Source of the DNA: JBGOUJ01 sp041477005
Lineage (GTDB): Bacteria; Acidobacteriota; Terriglobia; Bryobacterales; JACQDG01
Direction: 5' to 3'
DNA length: 28,943 nt
NCBI GenBank assembly: GCA_041477005.1
Contig: JBGOUJ010000020.1
Span: 1 to 28,943 of the forward strand
This document shows, piece by piece, positions 8,533 through 18,434 of this stretch (position 1 is its first letter; every line of letters begins with the position of its first letter). A program made the position numbers and the translations under genes. Below the pieces are notes generated by a model. That model had not been told where the DNA came from. It ran no database searches and worked only from the letters and a program-made list of their open reading frames with translations.

Positions 8533-11175
8533 TCAGCGCAAGTCCCGAACGGCGCGAAAGATCCGGCCGTTGAAGGCGTCGTACGCCTTCTGGCCCTCCG
8601 GCGGGCGAAGCGGCTCGCCAAACCGGATCTCGACCGGATGACGCCGGGGGAAGCTTTCGTGGCGGGGCCAGGCCTCGTAGGCTCCAATGATACTCACTGG
8701 CACGACCGGCGCTTGCATCTCGACGGCCAGGATGGCCGGGCCTTTGCGAAACGGCTTCAACGTCCCGTCGATGGTTCGCTCGCCCTCCGGAAAGGCGCAA
8801 AGAATCAATCCCTTCTGGAGCCCAGCCAACCCCAGGCGCAGCGACTTGCGCAACTGGCGGTCGGGGTCGATGGGAATAATCCTGAGGCGCCGCGCCAGGA
8901 ACGAAAGGACGGCGCCGCTAAACAAATCAGTGTAGCCAAGGAAGAACAGGCGCTGGAGAACGCGGCGCGGCAGCGTGCCGGCCAACAAGAAAACGTCCAG
9001 GTAGCTGCCGTGGTTCGAGCAAATCAGGAAGGGGGGATCGAGCTGGAGCGTTTCCCGCCCTCGGACCCGCAAGGGGAGCAACAGGCAGCCCAGCACGTAG
9101 GCGAGCCTGACGATCCCGTATGCGACCCATTCCGTCACCGGCCTTCGCCGCAGCGTTTCCTCGAGGCGCCGCTGCTCGTCGCGATCGAGCGGCTCCCTCA
9201 GGATGTCGCTCCAGGAGACGCTCGCTTCCCTGGGCCCAAGCGTCCCGCCGGGCAGGCGGCTCTCGACCGCGGCAACCAGTTCCTGCACGGTAAAGATCCC
9301 GCCGGCCGCCTCGTCGGGGATCTCGACGCCCAACGCCTCCTGCACGTCGGAAAGAAGCTCCACCCGCTCCAGCGAATCGAACTCCAGGTCGATCTCCAGA
9401 TTCATTTCACGGCGGATCACCGGCGCTTTCTTGATCCGGCGGATTCGCCGGAAGATCTCCTCCTCCGCGACGGATCCCGGAGGGGTATCTTCGGCGAAGC
9501 GCGGCTTCGCGGCTGCGCCGGATTGGACCTCCTTTTCGATCCGGAATCGCTGCAGCTTGCGGGTCGTGGTGCGAGGCAGCGCCTCCGTGCGGACCTCGAA
9601 GCTCCGGATGCGCTTGTGGGGAGGCAGGCGTTGGGAAATGTTCTCGATGTAGTAGCGGATCATGTCGTAGGTGTTGACGATCTGCTTCTGCCTCAGGTAG
9701 TCGAAATCGGGCACAATCACCGCGTGAAGTTTCTCGCGGGATTCGCGGGAGGTTGGGTCGGGAACGCCCAGGATGCACATTTCCTTGATGTGCGGGCAGT
9801 TGGTTTGATAGAACTGCTCGATCTCTTCCGGAAAGATGTTCTTGCCCGAGCTCAGAACGATCACGTCCTTCTTGCGGCCGGTGATGTAAAGTAAGCCGCC
9901 GGGCGCGAGGCGCCCCAGATCGCCGCTGTGCAGCCAGCCGCCGTGGATCACGGCGGCCGTGGCTTCCGGATCTCTCCAGTAACCTTTCATGATGTTTTCG
10001 CCCCGGATCAGCACCTCGCCCACGCCGGCTTCATCGGGCTCGTCAATGCGGATCTCGATGTGGGGCAGCGGCCGTCCGGTCGAACCGACCATGTCCGGCC
10101 GGGCGGTGGCGAGCGTGGCCAATCCGCCCGTCTCGGTCATGCCGTAGGCCTGGACAATGTCAAAGCCGAGGTCCCGCAGCGATTCGGCCACTTGCGGAGC
10201 AAACCGCGCCCCGCCGACCCCGAAGAATCGGAACTGCCGTCCGAACTTTTCATGGATGGCGGGAAACAGGAGCCGGCCGGGGTTCCAGCCGAGACGCCGG
10301 TTGGAGAAGCGGGAAAATGCCAGCAGGCGGCCAAAGAGAAACCGCTTCAGGGCGTGCTGTTTTTCGATCTCCTGAAAAATCCGGCTGTGGATCAGGTAGT
10401 AAAACTGTGGAACGCAGACAAAGATGGTGATGCCCAGCTCGCGAAAAACGCTGAGGACGCGTTGCGGATCGACCACGTCCAGGTAAGTAACCCGCGCTCC
10501 CAGGTAGAGCGGAATCAGGAAATTCATGATCAATGCCAGGGCGTGGTAGAGCGGAAGCACCGAGAGAAGGTGATCCTGCGGGGTGGCGCGAATGATCGCC
10601 AGCAGCTCGACCACATTGCGAAAAATATTGCGGCGGCTCAGTACAACGCCCTTGGGCTTGCCGGTGGTGCCCCCGGTGAACAGAATCACGAAATCCTCAT
10701 CGGGGCCGCGAGAAACCAGCGGAACCGGGGCGGAAGCTTCGGTCTCGGCCAGAGCCGCGTCCCAACCCGCCCCGGCCAGCAGCAAGGGAAGCGGGCCGGG
10801 CAGATGGGAGCGGATGGCTTCCAGCTTGTCGCAGAACCGCTCGGACGAGATCAGAAACTTGCAATCGGCGCTTTGGATCAGCTCGGCGATCGTCTCCGGC
10901 GGATGGAGGGTATCGAGGGGCACGACCACGGCGCCGGCGCTCTGAGCCGCCAGAAAGGCGATGCACCAGCGCGGGTGGTTTTCCATCAGCAGGCCGACCG
11001 CGTCGCCCGGGCGGACGCCGGAACGCTGCAGAAAAAGGCTGATCTTGGCGAGTTCTTCGCCGATCCGGCGGTAGTTAAACGCTTCGCGCCCGCCGGCAGT
11101 GATGATCTGCAGGCCGGTGTGGTCCGGCAGCCGCTCCTGGTGCTCCCGGAAGCGCTCGAAAAAGTCGAGGGTCAT
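8533..11175 (-). CDS. Three-domain fusion: AMP-forming acyl ligase - acyl carrier domain - PlsC acyltransferase
   Basis: The 880-residue protein has three parts. Residues 1-550 are an ANL-family acyl-CoA/acyl-ACP synthetase: P-loop FTGGTTGKPKG (166-176), AYGMTETGG (343-351), LHSGDLG (415-421), TGRKKDVIVLSSGKNI (432-447). Residues 565-640 look like an acyl carrier domain with the phosphopantetheine-accepting Ser601 in FDSLERVELL. Residues 680-880 are a 1-acylglycerol-3-phosphate acyltransferase: NHGSYLD (721-727, NHx4D box) and FPEGERT (795-801), behind a hydrophobic segment (690-702) that may anchor it to the membrane. The likely role is to activate a fatty acid, hold it on the carrier and transfer it to a lysophospholipid or glycerol acceptor. 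E. coli Aas joins acyltransferase and ligase in the opposite order and has no carrier domain. The ATG at 11175 gives a proper ANL N-terminus (LDFFERFREHQERLPD). Confidence 0.88.
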   Translation of the reverse strand: MTLDFFERFREHQERLPDHTGLQIITAGGREAFNYRRIGEELAKISLFLQRSGVRPGDAVGLLMENHPRWCIAFLAAQSAGAVVVPLDTLHPPETIAELIQSADCKFLISSERFCDKLEAIRSHLPGPLPLLLAGAGWDAALAETEASAPVPLVSRGPDEDFVILFTGGTTGKPKGVVLSRRNIFRNVVELLAIIRATPQDHLLSVLPLYHALALIMNFLIPLYLGARVTYLDVVDPQRVLSVFRELGITIFVCVPQFYYLIHSRIFQEIEKQHALKRFLFGRLLAFSRFSNRRLGWNPGRLLFPAIHEKFGRQFRFFGVGGARFAPQVAESLRDLGFDIVQAYGMTETGGLATLATARPDMVGSTGRPLPHIEIRIDEPDEAGVGEVLIRGENIMKGYWRDPEATAAVIHGGWLHSGDLGRLAPGGLLYITGRKKDVIVLSSGKNIFPEEIEQFYQTNCPHIKEMCILGVPDPTSRESREKLHAVIVPDFDYLRQKQIVNTYDMIRYYIENISQRLPPHKRIRSFEVRTEALPRTTTRKLQRFRIEKEVQSGAAAKPRFAEDTPPGSVAEEEIFRRIRRIKKAPVIRREMNLEIDLEFDSLERVELLSDVQEALGVEIPDEAAGGIFTVQELVAAVESRLPGGTLGPREASVSWSDILREPLDRDEQRRLEETLRRRPVTEWVAYGIVRLAYVLGCLLLPLRVRGRETLQLDPPFLICSNHGSYLDVFLLAGTLPRRVLQRLFFLGYTDLFSGAVLSFLARRLRIIPIDPDRQLRKSLRLGLAGLQKGLILCAFPEGERTIDGTLKPFRKGPAILAVEMQAPVVPVSIIGAYEAWPRHESFPRRHPVEIRFGEPLRPPEGQKAYDAFNGRIFRAVRDLR

Positions 11176-11195
11176 GCAAGGGCGCGCCGGCAGGC

Positions 11196-11428
11196 CTAGC
11201 GCATCAGCTCCAGTTTGAGCCGCATCTTGACATCGTTATCCACGTAGAGCGCGCCGTGATACTGGCGAACAGAGTGGATCTCAGAGCCTTCCATGATACC
11301 GCTGGTCTCGGGGATCGAGTCATCCTGCTGCTGTCCCGGCCGATGGTGACGGTGAACTTACCGATGGACAATTCTTGCTTCTGCCCGCCCGGCAGGGTGA
11401 GCCGCAGTCTGCCGAAAGAACCCGCCAT
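11196..11428 (-). pseudogene. Short gene of unknown family with a frameshift
   Basis: From ATG 11428 the frame reads MAGSFGRLRLTLPGGQKQEL and SIGKFTVTIGRDSS. It then becomes basic and low-quality and stops at 11204. From the same point another frame gives a much more protein-like end (DDSIPETSGIMEGSEIHSV, RQYHGALYVDNDVKMRLKLE), stopping at a TAG at 11196-11198. That second frame is closed upstream by a TAA, so neither frame alone is a full gene. A single inserted base near the CAGCAGCAG at about 11325-11335 would join them into a protein of about 77 residues. The N-terminal part faintly recalls the start of a forkhead-associated domain, but too little is present to say so. It lies 20 nt upstream of the ligase fusion on the same strand. 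A sequencing error is the main alternative to true decay. Confidence 0.55.
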
Positions 11429-11471
11429 TTGTGAGGACGATTATACTTCAGACGCCGCGTTCGAGGAAGGC

Positions 11472-12620
11472 TCACTCATATCGCAACGCCACCATCGGGT
11501 CCACGCGCGAGGCCCTCCGCGCGGGCAGGTAACCGGCGAGAGCGGCCGCGGCGAGGAGCAAGGCGATGGCAATGGCCAGGGTCGCGGGATCGTGGGACGC
11601 CAGGCCAAACAAGAAGCTCCCGATGAAGCGCGTGGCGCCGAGCGCCGCGGGCACGCCCAGCGCCACGCCCGCCAGCACCAGCAGCAGGGTCTCTCGCAGC
11701 ACGAGGCGCACCACATCGCCGCGTTGGGCGCCGAGCGCCATGCGAATGCCGATTTCCTGGGTGCGGCGGACCACGGCGTAGGCCATCAGGCCATAAAGCC
11801 CGACGCCGGCCAGCAGCAGCGCGAGCGAGCCGAAGAAGCTCGACAGCTTGGCGATCAGCTTCTCATTGGTGAGGGCCTCGTCGACGATCTGGGGGATGGT
11901 CTGAACGTTAAAGATGCGCAGGTCCTTATCGACGGCCTGGATCGCCCGGGGCACCGTAGAGGCCATCGCCTGTGGATCGCGGGCCGTGCGGACTTCCAGC
12001 ACGTCCCCGCCCTGCCCCGCGAAATAGATCATGCGCGGGCTCTGCTTGCGCAAGCTGTGGTACCTGGCGTCCTTGACCACGCCGATCACCTCGATGTCAT
12101 ATTTCACGTCCGGCGGATCTCCCCAGCCGAATCGCCTGCCGAGCGGGTTGGCGGCTCCGAAGTAATGCCGGGCCGTGGTCTCGTTGAAGATCACGACTTT
12201 CGGGAACTCGCTCGGGTTCTTGCTCGGGTAGGAGCATCCGTTGCGCTCGCCGCGCTTGGTGAACGGTTGAAGAACAGAAAGCTGCTCGGGTTGGCTGACC
12301 GGCAGCATGCGGAGCAGGACGGCGTCGATGAGGCTGAAGATGGCGGTGTTGGCCCCGATGCCGAGAGCGAGCGACAGCACGGCCACGGCGGCAAAGCCGG
12401 GGCTGCGCCGCAACGTGCGGAAGGCGTAGCGCAGATCCTGCCAGAGCGTTTCAACCCACACCAGCGTGTCCATTTCGCGGGCGGCCTCCTTCAGGGATGT
12501 GCGATTGCCGAAGCGGCGCCCGGCCTCGCGCCGCGCTTGCTCGGGGGAGAGACCTTGTGCCATCAGCTCCCGCGTCCGCATCTCGAGGTGGAAGCGCAGT
12601 TCGTCGTCGAACTCGGGGTC
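11472..12620 (-). pseudogene. ADOP-family (MacB-like) ABC permease remnant with missing 5' end and large internal deletion
   Basis: Intact acidobacterial ADOP permeases have about 800 residues: an N-terminal cytoplasmic region, then two FtsX/MacB-type halves. Here the coding sequence begins inside the conserved DDELRFHLEM region with no start codon before the ATG at 12581, because an in-frame TAG lies at 12630-12632. The first membrane helix (FAAVAVLSLALGIGANTAIF) and the start of the periplasmic domain (LRMLPVSQPEQLSVLQPF) are normal. The sequence then jumps, in frame, from GERNGCSYP to EFPKVVIFNETTARHYFG, which belongs to the second periplasmic domain. About 400 residues, including three helices of the first half, are absent. 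The second half is complete, with RRTQEIGIRMALGAQ and the end RRASRVDPMVALRYE. Such a protein could not form the normal permease and is read as a pseudogene, although the frame stays open for 369 codons. Confidence 0.75.
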
Positions 12621-12921
12621 AGTCCAGATCTATATCGCGTATGCCGGGTTTGCCGACCGGCTCGGTCTTGGCTTGTTTGAGCAGCTCCTCGAACTTTTTC
12701 TCAAGAATTTTGCCGTGGGCCTTCTCCGCTTCCACCTGCTTGCGGAACACTTGGTCGCGCCTCTGCTCCTCGCCCTTAAGCTTCTGGACGGCCAAGCCGA
12801 GGTCTTCGATCAGTGGCGGCTTCTCGGGAACGTGGTGGGAGATGACGGCCTGGGTCTCGGCGTCAACCTTGAGCAGTGCTTTGCAGCAGGGGCATTCGAG
12901 TTCAAACACTTCGGAAGCCAT
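12619..12921 (-). CDS. Small conserved CPCC-motif protein
   Basis: The 100-residue product begins MASEVFELECPCCKALLKVD and ends PGIRDIDLD. The N-terminus has a Cys triplet, C-P-C-C, in a short beta hairpin like those of rubredoxin- or zinc-ribbon-like domains, but a second Cys pair is missing, so metal binding is uncertain. Residues 40-90 form a charged, probably coiled helix (AVQKLKGEEQRRDQVFRKQV, then LEKKFEELLKQAK). I recall similar proteins in Acidobacteriota but know of no function. The ATG at 12921 is preceded by a poor AGGGG; a TTG eight codons earlier is unlikely. Its stop codon directly abuts, in a different frame, the beginning of the ADOP remnant, which suggests that a deletion joined the two. 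Confidence 0.72.
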   Translation of the reverse strand: MASEVFELECPCCKALLKVDAETQAVISHHVPEKPPLIEDLGLAVQKLKGEEQRRDQVFRKQVEAEKAHGKILEKKFEELLKQAKTEPVGKPGIRDIDLD

Positions 12922-12978
12922 GCCCCTATCATAGCTTAGAGCCAACTGCTTGGTAGGTAGCCCCTCGCCGCAAAAAGG

Positions 12979-13302
12979 TCAGAGGCCGACGGCCGCGTGC
13001 TGGGCAGCTTGCTGGCGCAGCGTTTCGTAGAAAGGAATGTCCATCCGGCGGCGCCTGGCCGCCTGCTCTTCGCAGAAGCGGCGTACTTCTTCGGCGTCCC
13101 GGTTCAATACCCGGCAAATGAAGGTAAAACTGAAGCTGGCTTCTTCGTCGCTGCTGATCCAGCGCAACGCGGCGCTCCGCCTGCCAATCGAACTGCTCCC
13201 AACATCCTGGATCGCTTGTAACAGCACCGCCCCAGCCAGTCTGTACACCGCCCGATCTGAAATCACGCTCGCGTCTCCGTATTGATCTCCGTAATGATCC
13301 AT
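12979..13302 (-). CDS. Conserved hypothetical protein (107 aa)
   Basis: The product starts MDHYGDQYGDASVISDRAVY and has a helical N-terminal half (RLAGAVLLQAIQDV). The central motif AALRWISSDEEASFSFTFIC and the following RVLNRDAEEVRRFCEEQAAR resemble small bacterial proteins in which a W-x-S-D/E-x4-F-SF segment precedes a helix that may be DNA-binding-like. No catalytic residues stand out, and no signal peptide or membrane helix is present. The ribosome site before the ATG at 13302 is weak. It is separated by 57 nt from the CPCC protein on the same strand and may be co-transcribed with it. No function can be given. Confidence 0.6.
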   Translation of the reverse strand: MDHYGDQYGDASVISDRAVYRLAGAVLLQAIQDVGSSSIGRRSAALRWISSDEEASFSFTFICRVLNRDAEEVRRFCEEQAARRRRMDIPFYETLRQQAAQHAAVGL

Positions 13303-13405
13303 CGACTTTACGACTAACCGCGGGCCCGAAACAATAGCGCTAGCGGTTCATTTTCAACGGAGTGCAGCGGGTACGGGGGTACTGGGAGAGAGCCAACCGA
13401 AAGGT

Positions 13406-14016
13406 TCAGGACTTGAGCCGCGCCCTTAGCTCATCCAGGCTAGGAGGATGGTCGGCGCGGATGGAGAAACCGTACCGCCGGGCGGGGTCAACCTCGGGGC
13501 GTCCTTGATAGGCCCCCGGGCCCATCAGTCGATCGAGAACGCTCCACACGGCCGGCCGAAGCAGGCGATCGGTGGCCTCGGTGTTGGGGGTATCGAGCCG
13601 GTCGTTGAATGTCAGCTCCAGCGCGCCGGGCCGAAGGCGAGCTTCCGCCGGGAACTCCTTTTCCGAGGCCAAGACGCGGGCCATCTCGAAGCCAGAGCGC
13701 AGCACCGATTGCAGCCGTTCTTCGGTTGTGCCATCCAGGCCCTTCTTACTGGTGTAAAGCACCCCCGGAGCCTCACTGCCCAGATCGAAGCTGAAATTAC
13801 ACAGGCGGCCGACGAGGACGATGCCCGGGCCAGCCGGCATGTGGGCGTAGTCGGCCAAGTCGACCCACTGGCTCGTGTCGGTCCGCCAGCGGGCGAATAT
13901 CACCAGGAACGGATTCAAGTCGAGGGTCCGCGGCGCATCTGTCAAGATCTTGACAGAAATCCTTTGAAGGTCGAGCGGATCGGGGGTGGCCAATGGCTGA
14001 AAGCCCAGCGCCTCCG

Positions 14017-14020
<4 letters not shown>
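13406..14020 (-). CDS. Conserved protein of unknown function coupled to the nitrite/sulfite reductase
   Basis: The 204-residue product begins MTEALGFQPLATPDPLDLQR; its ATG (14018-14020) overlaps the TGA of the reductase gene by 4 nt (ATGA), which implies translational coupling and a related role. It is mixed alpha/beta: LNPFLVIFARWRTDTSQWVD, then GPGIVLVGRLCNFSFDL, then a helical region (EERLQSVLRSGFEMARVLA) and a C-terminal LDELRARLKS. There are no Cys pairs, nucleotide loops or membrane segments. I do not recognise a named family. The tight overlap suggests assembly, stability or electron supply for the reductase as possible roles, but that is inference from position only. Confidence 0.75.
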
Positions 14021-16146
<2,126 letters not shown>

Positions 16147-16171
16147 GGGAATCACCCTTATCTTGATAGAT

Positions 16172-16202
16172 ATTATAGACTACGGGATTCGGCCAGGCTC
16201 AA
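16172..16202 (-). promoter_or_regulatory. Probable promoter of the nitrite/sulfite reductase gene
   Basis: On the minus strand a perfect -10 box TATAAT (16172-16177) lies about 26 nt before the start codon at 16146. A -35-like TTGAGC (16197-16202) is 19 nt upstream of it, longer than the ideal 17; TTGTTG a little further is an alternative. The surrounding 16160-16180 is strongly AT-rich in an otherwise GC-rich window. The same 155-bp divergent region must also drive the acyl-CoA dehydrogenase gene on the other strand. No clear repressor palindrome was recognised. Confidence 0.42.
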
Positions 16203-16301
16203 CAATTTTTCAAGGTTCCCATGAACAGACCCGGCGGGTGGCCGGATTCGCCCATTCCCGGAGGACCCTCAAAAGCCTGTATCATGGTGTCAGAAGGCCC
16301 T

Positions 16302-17444
16302 ATGGAATTCGGCTACACGAGCGAACAGGAACAGCTCCGGCGCATGGTGCGGGAGTTCGCCGAGGCCGAGATTGCGCCTCACGTTCGCGAGTGGGACGAG
16401 GACCAGACATTCCCCGCCGAAGTGATCCGGAAGCTGGGCGGGTTGGGGCTGATGGGGGTCGTTTTCCCCGAAGATCTGGGCGGGGCTGGGATGGGCTACG
16501 TCGAATATGCCATCGTGGTCGAGGAGCTATCCCGCGTGGATGGCTCGGTGGGGATCATCGTGGCCGCCCATACGTCGCTCTGTGCCAACCATATTTATAG
16601 GGCGGGCTCCCCCGAGCAGCAGCGGGCTTACGTGCCCAAGCTGGCGTCGGGGGAGTGGCTGGGCTGTTGGTCGCTGACCGAGCCGGAGGCCGGCTCCGAC
16701 GCCGCCGGTACCCGCACCACCGCGCGCCTGCAAGACGGCTGCTGGGTGCTGAACGGCTCGAAGACCTTCACCACCAACGCCCACCACGCCGACGTTTGCG
16801 TGGCCATGGCGTCGACCGAACGCGCCATGGGCCATCACGGTATCTCGGCATTCATCATTCCTAAGGGGACGCCGGGCTTCCGGCCGGGGCGCAAGGAAAA
16901 CAAGCTGGGCCTGCGGGCGAGCGACACCGGCGAGGTGATCTTCACCGACTGCCGCCTGCCTGCTTCGCAGTTGCTGGGAAAGCGAGGCGAGGGATTCATC
17001 GACTCGCTGAAGATCCTCGACGGCGGCCGGGTCTCGATCGCCGCCTTGGGCTTAGGCATGGCGCAAGGGGCCTACGAAGCGGCTCTGCGGTATTCGAAGC
17101 AGCGGAAGCAGTTCGGCCGGCCCATCTCGGAGTTTCAGACCATTCAGAACAAGCTCGCCGACATGGCCACCGAGATCGAGGCGGCGCGTCTGCTGACCTA
17201 CCGCGCCGGCTGGATGCTGAACCAGGGCCTCCGCAACACCAAGGAAGCTTCCATGGCCAAGTTGTTCGCGAGCGAGGTAGCGGTACGGGTGGCCAATGAG
17301 GCGCTGCAGATTCACGGCGGCTACGGTTTCATCAAGGATTATCCGGTCGAGAAGTACTATCGCGACGTGAAGCTCTGTACCATCGGCGAAGGTACCAGCG
17401 AGATCCAGCGCCTGGTAATCGCCCGTCAATTACTGAGGGAATAA
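16302..17444 (+). CDS. Acyl-CoA dehydrogenase (short/branched-chain type)
   Basis: This 380-residue FAD enzyme oxidises acyl-CoA to 2-enoyl-CoA and passes electrons to an electron-transfer flavoprotein. The N-terminal helical domain (MEFGYTSEQEQLRRMVREFA) is followed by the signature SLTEPEAGSDA, the strand WVLNGSKTFTTNA, the FAD/CoA region RKQFGRPISEFQTIQNKLAD, QIHGGYGF and the C-terminal IGEGTSEIQRLVIARQLL. The catalytic base is most likely Glu363, just before GTSEIQ, as in short-chain, butyryl and isobutyryl/isovaleryl enzymes. The ATG at 16302 has AGAAGG 5 nt upstream; an ATG at 16284 and one at 16221 add a Pro/Gly-rich leader without homology. It heads a plus-strand set with MeaB and methylmalonyl-CoA epimerase, so a branched-chain or propionate-yielding substrate is plausible but not shown. 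Confidence 0.92.
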   Translation: MEFGYTSEQEQLRRMVREFAEAEIAPHVREWDEDQTFPAEVIRKLGGLGLMGVVFPEDLGGAGMGYVEYAIVVEELSRVDGSVGIIVAAHTSLCANHIYRAGSPEQQRAYVPKLASGEWLGCWSLTEPEAGSDAAGTRTTARLQDGCWVLNGSKTFTTNAHHADVCVAMASTERAMGHHGISAFIIPKGTPGFRPGRKENKLGLRASDTGEVIFTDCRLPASQLLGKRGEGFIDSLKILDGGRVSIAALGLGMAQGAYEAALRYSKQRKQFGRPISEFQTIQNKLADMATEIEAARLLTYRAGWMLNQGLRNTKEASMAKLFASEVAVRVANEALQIHGGYGFIKDYPVEKYYRDVKLCTIGEGTSEIQRLVIARQLLRE

Positions 17445-17520
17445 TCGTGGATCGTGCGCCCCATGCCAGAGACAAGAGCCGGTAGTCCACCGTCCACGAT
17501 CCACGATCCACGATCCACGA
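17445..17520. repeat. Heptamer array TCCACGA with inverted copies, overlapping the meaB start
   Basis: Directly after the dehydrogenase stop lies TCGTGGATCGTG (17445-17456). Its exact 12-nt reverse complement recurs three overlapping times within four perfect tandem copies of TCCACGA (17493-17520), preceded by one degenerate copy (17486-17492). RNA from this stretch could fold into a 12-bp hairpin whose loop contains the ATG at 17463. The 7-bp unit is not a multiple of three, so each copy is read in a different frame by the MeaB gene. This looks like an intergenic repeat that has entered the 5' end of a gene. Confidence 0.8.
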
Positions 17521-18434
17521 TCGACAGAGTCCGGGCCGGCGACCCCCGGTCGCTGGCCCGGACTCTGTCTGAAGTTGAAAACGGCGGCCCACGGGCCGGC
17601 GAGTTGCTGCGCGGCCTGTTTCCTTTCTCCGGCCGCGCCTGGCATGTGGGAATCACCGGGGCTCCGGGAGCGGGCAAGAGCTCGCTGGTCGATCGCCTGG
17701 CAGCCGAGCTGCGGCAGGGCGGAAAGACGGTCGGGATTATCGCGGTCGACCCGACCAGCCCCTATTCCGGCGGCGCTATCCTGGGGGACCGGATTCGCAT
17801 GCAGGCCCACGCCGGCGATCCCGGCATCTTCATCCGCTCCATGGCGACGCGCGGCTTCTTGGGCGGGCTGGCCCGGGCGACGAGCGACGCCGCGTTGGTT
17901 CTCGACGCCTCCGGCCGTGACGTAGTGCTGATCGAGACGGTGGGCGTCGGGCAGGATGAAGTCGAGGTCGTCAAGCTCGCTGACGTGGTAGCGGTAGTGC
18001 TGGTCCCGGGCATGGGAGACGATGTGCAGGCTCTCAAGGCCGGCATTTTGGAGATCGCCGACGTTTTGGTGATCAACAAATCCGACCGCGAGGGCGCCGA
18101 CCGGCTGGAGCGGGAGCTGCGGGCCATGCTCGATCTTGCCCACCGGCCCGACGGGTGGACGCCGCCGATCGTGCGTACTGTTGCTACCGAGCCGAGTGGT
18201 ATCGCCGAGCTGCTGGCGGCTCTGCGCTCCTGCCGCTTCCCGGGGCGTAAGGTCTCCAACTGGCGGGCGCAGTTGCTCGAGATGCTGCGGGAACGTCTGA
18301 TGGAGCGGGCGCTCGACAAAGCGCTCCGCGATGGGGAGCTGGACGCCGCCGCCGCGGAAGTGGCCGAGCACCGGCGGGATCCTTACGGCTTTGTCGAGGA
18401 GGTCATCGCGCGATATGAGCGAAGTGCGGGTTGA
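17463..18434 (+). CDS. meaB: MeaB/ArgK-type GTPase, methylmalonyl-CoA mutase chaperone
   Basis: The 323-residue G3E-family GTPase protects and reloads the cobalamin-dependent methylmalonyl-CoA mutase. Motifs are in the expected order: Walker A GAPGAGKS (66-73), AVDPTSPYSGGAILGDRIRM (94-113), RSMATRG, ETVGVGQDEVEV (158-169) and the guanine-specificity NKSD (205-208). The conserved part begins at DRVRAGDPRSLARTLSEVEN, about residue 21; the first 20 residues come from the heptamer array and have no homology value. The ATG at 17463 is the first in frame (a GTG lies at 17454) and there is no usable ATG, GTG or TTG between the array and the conserved part. No good ribosome site is seen, so translation may depend on coupling or on the folded leader. 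It overlaps the epimerase gene by 20 nt. The mutase itself is not in the window. Confidence 0.93.
   Translation: MPETRAGSPPSTIHDPRSTIDRVRAGDPRSLARTLSEVENGGPRAGELLRGLFPFSGRAWHVGITGAPGAGKSSLVDRLAAELRQGGKTVGIIAVDPTSPYSGGAILGDRIRMQAHAGDPGIFIRSMATRGFLGGLARATSDAALVLDASGRDVVLIETVGVGQDEVEVVKLADVVAVVLVPGMGDDVQALKAGILEIADVLVINKSDREGADRLERELRAMLDLAHRPDGWTPPIVRTVATEPSGIAELLAALRSCRFPGRKVSNWRAQLLEMLRERLMERALDKALRDGELDAAAAEVAEHRRDPYGFVEEVIARYERSAG

Noticed and set aside
8638..11199. Two long plus-strand open frames opposite the ligase-ACP-acyltransferase gene
   Set aside because: They are antisense shadows; all catalytic motifs are on the minus strand.
11320..11340. Programmed ribosomal frameshift at CAGCAGCAG
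   Set aside because: There is no slippery heptamer of the X-XXY-YYZ kind and no obvious downstream stem; decay or sequencing error is simpler.
11256..12680. Plus-strand open frame opposite the ADOP remnant
   Set aside because: The minus strand carries clear MacB/ADOP motifs; the plus-strand translation is Gln/His/Arg-rich and has none.
13303..13405. Possible RNA gene between the two hypothetical genes
   Set aside because: Only a short AGCGCTAGCG palindrome is seen; no tRNA-like cloverleaf or conserved RNA motif could be made out.
17445..17520. CRISPR-like array
   Set aside because: Units are 7 bp and contiguous, without spacers.
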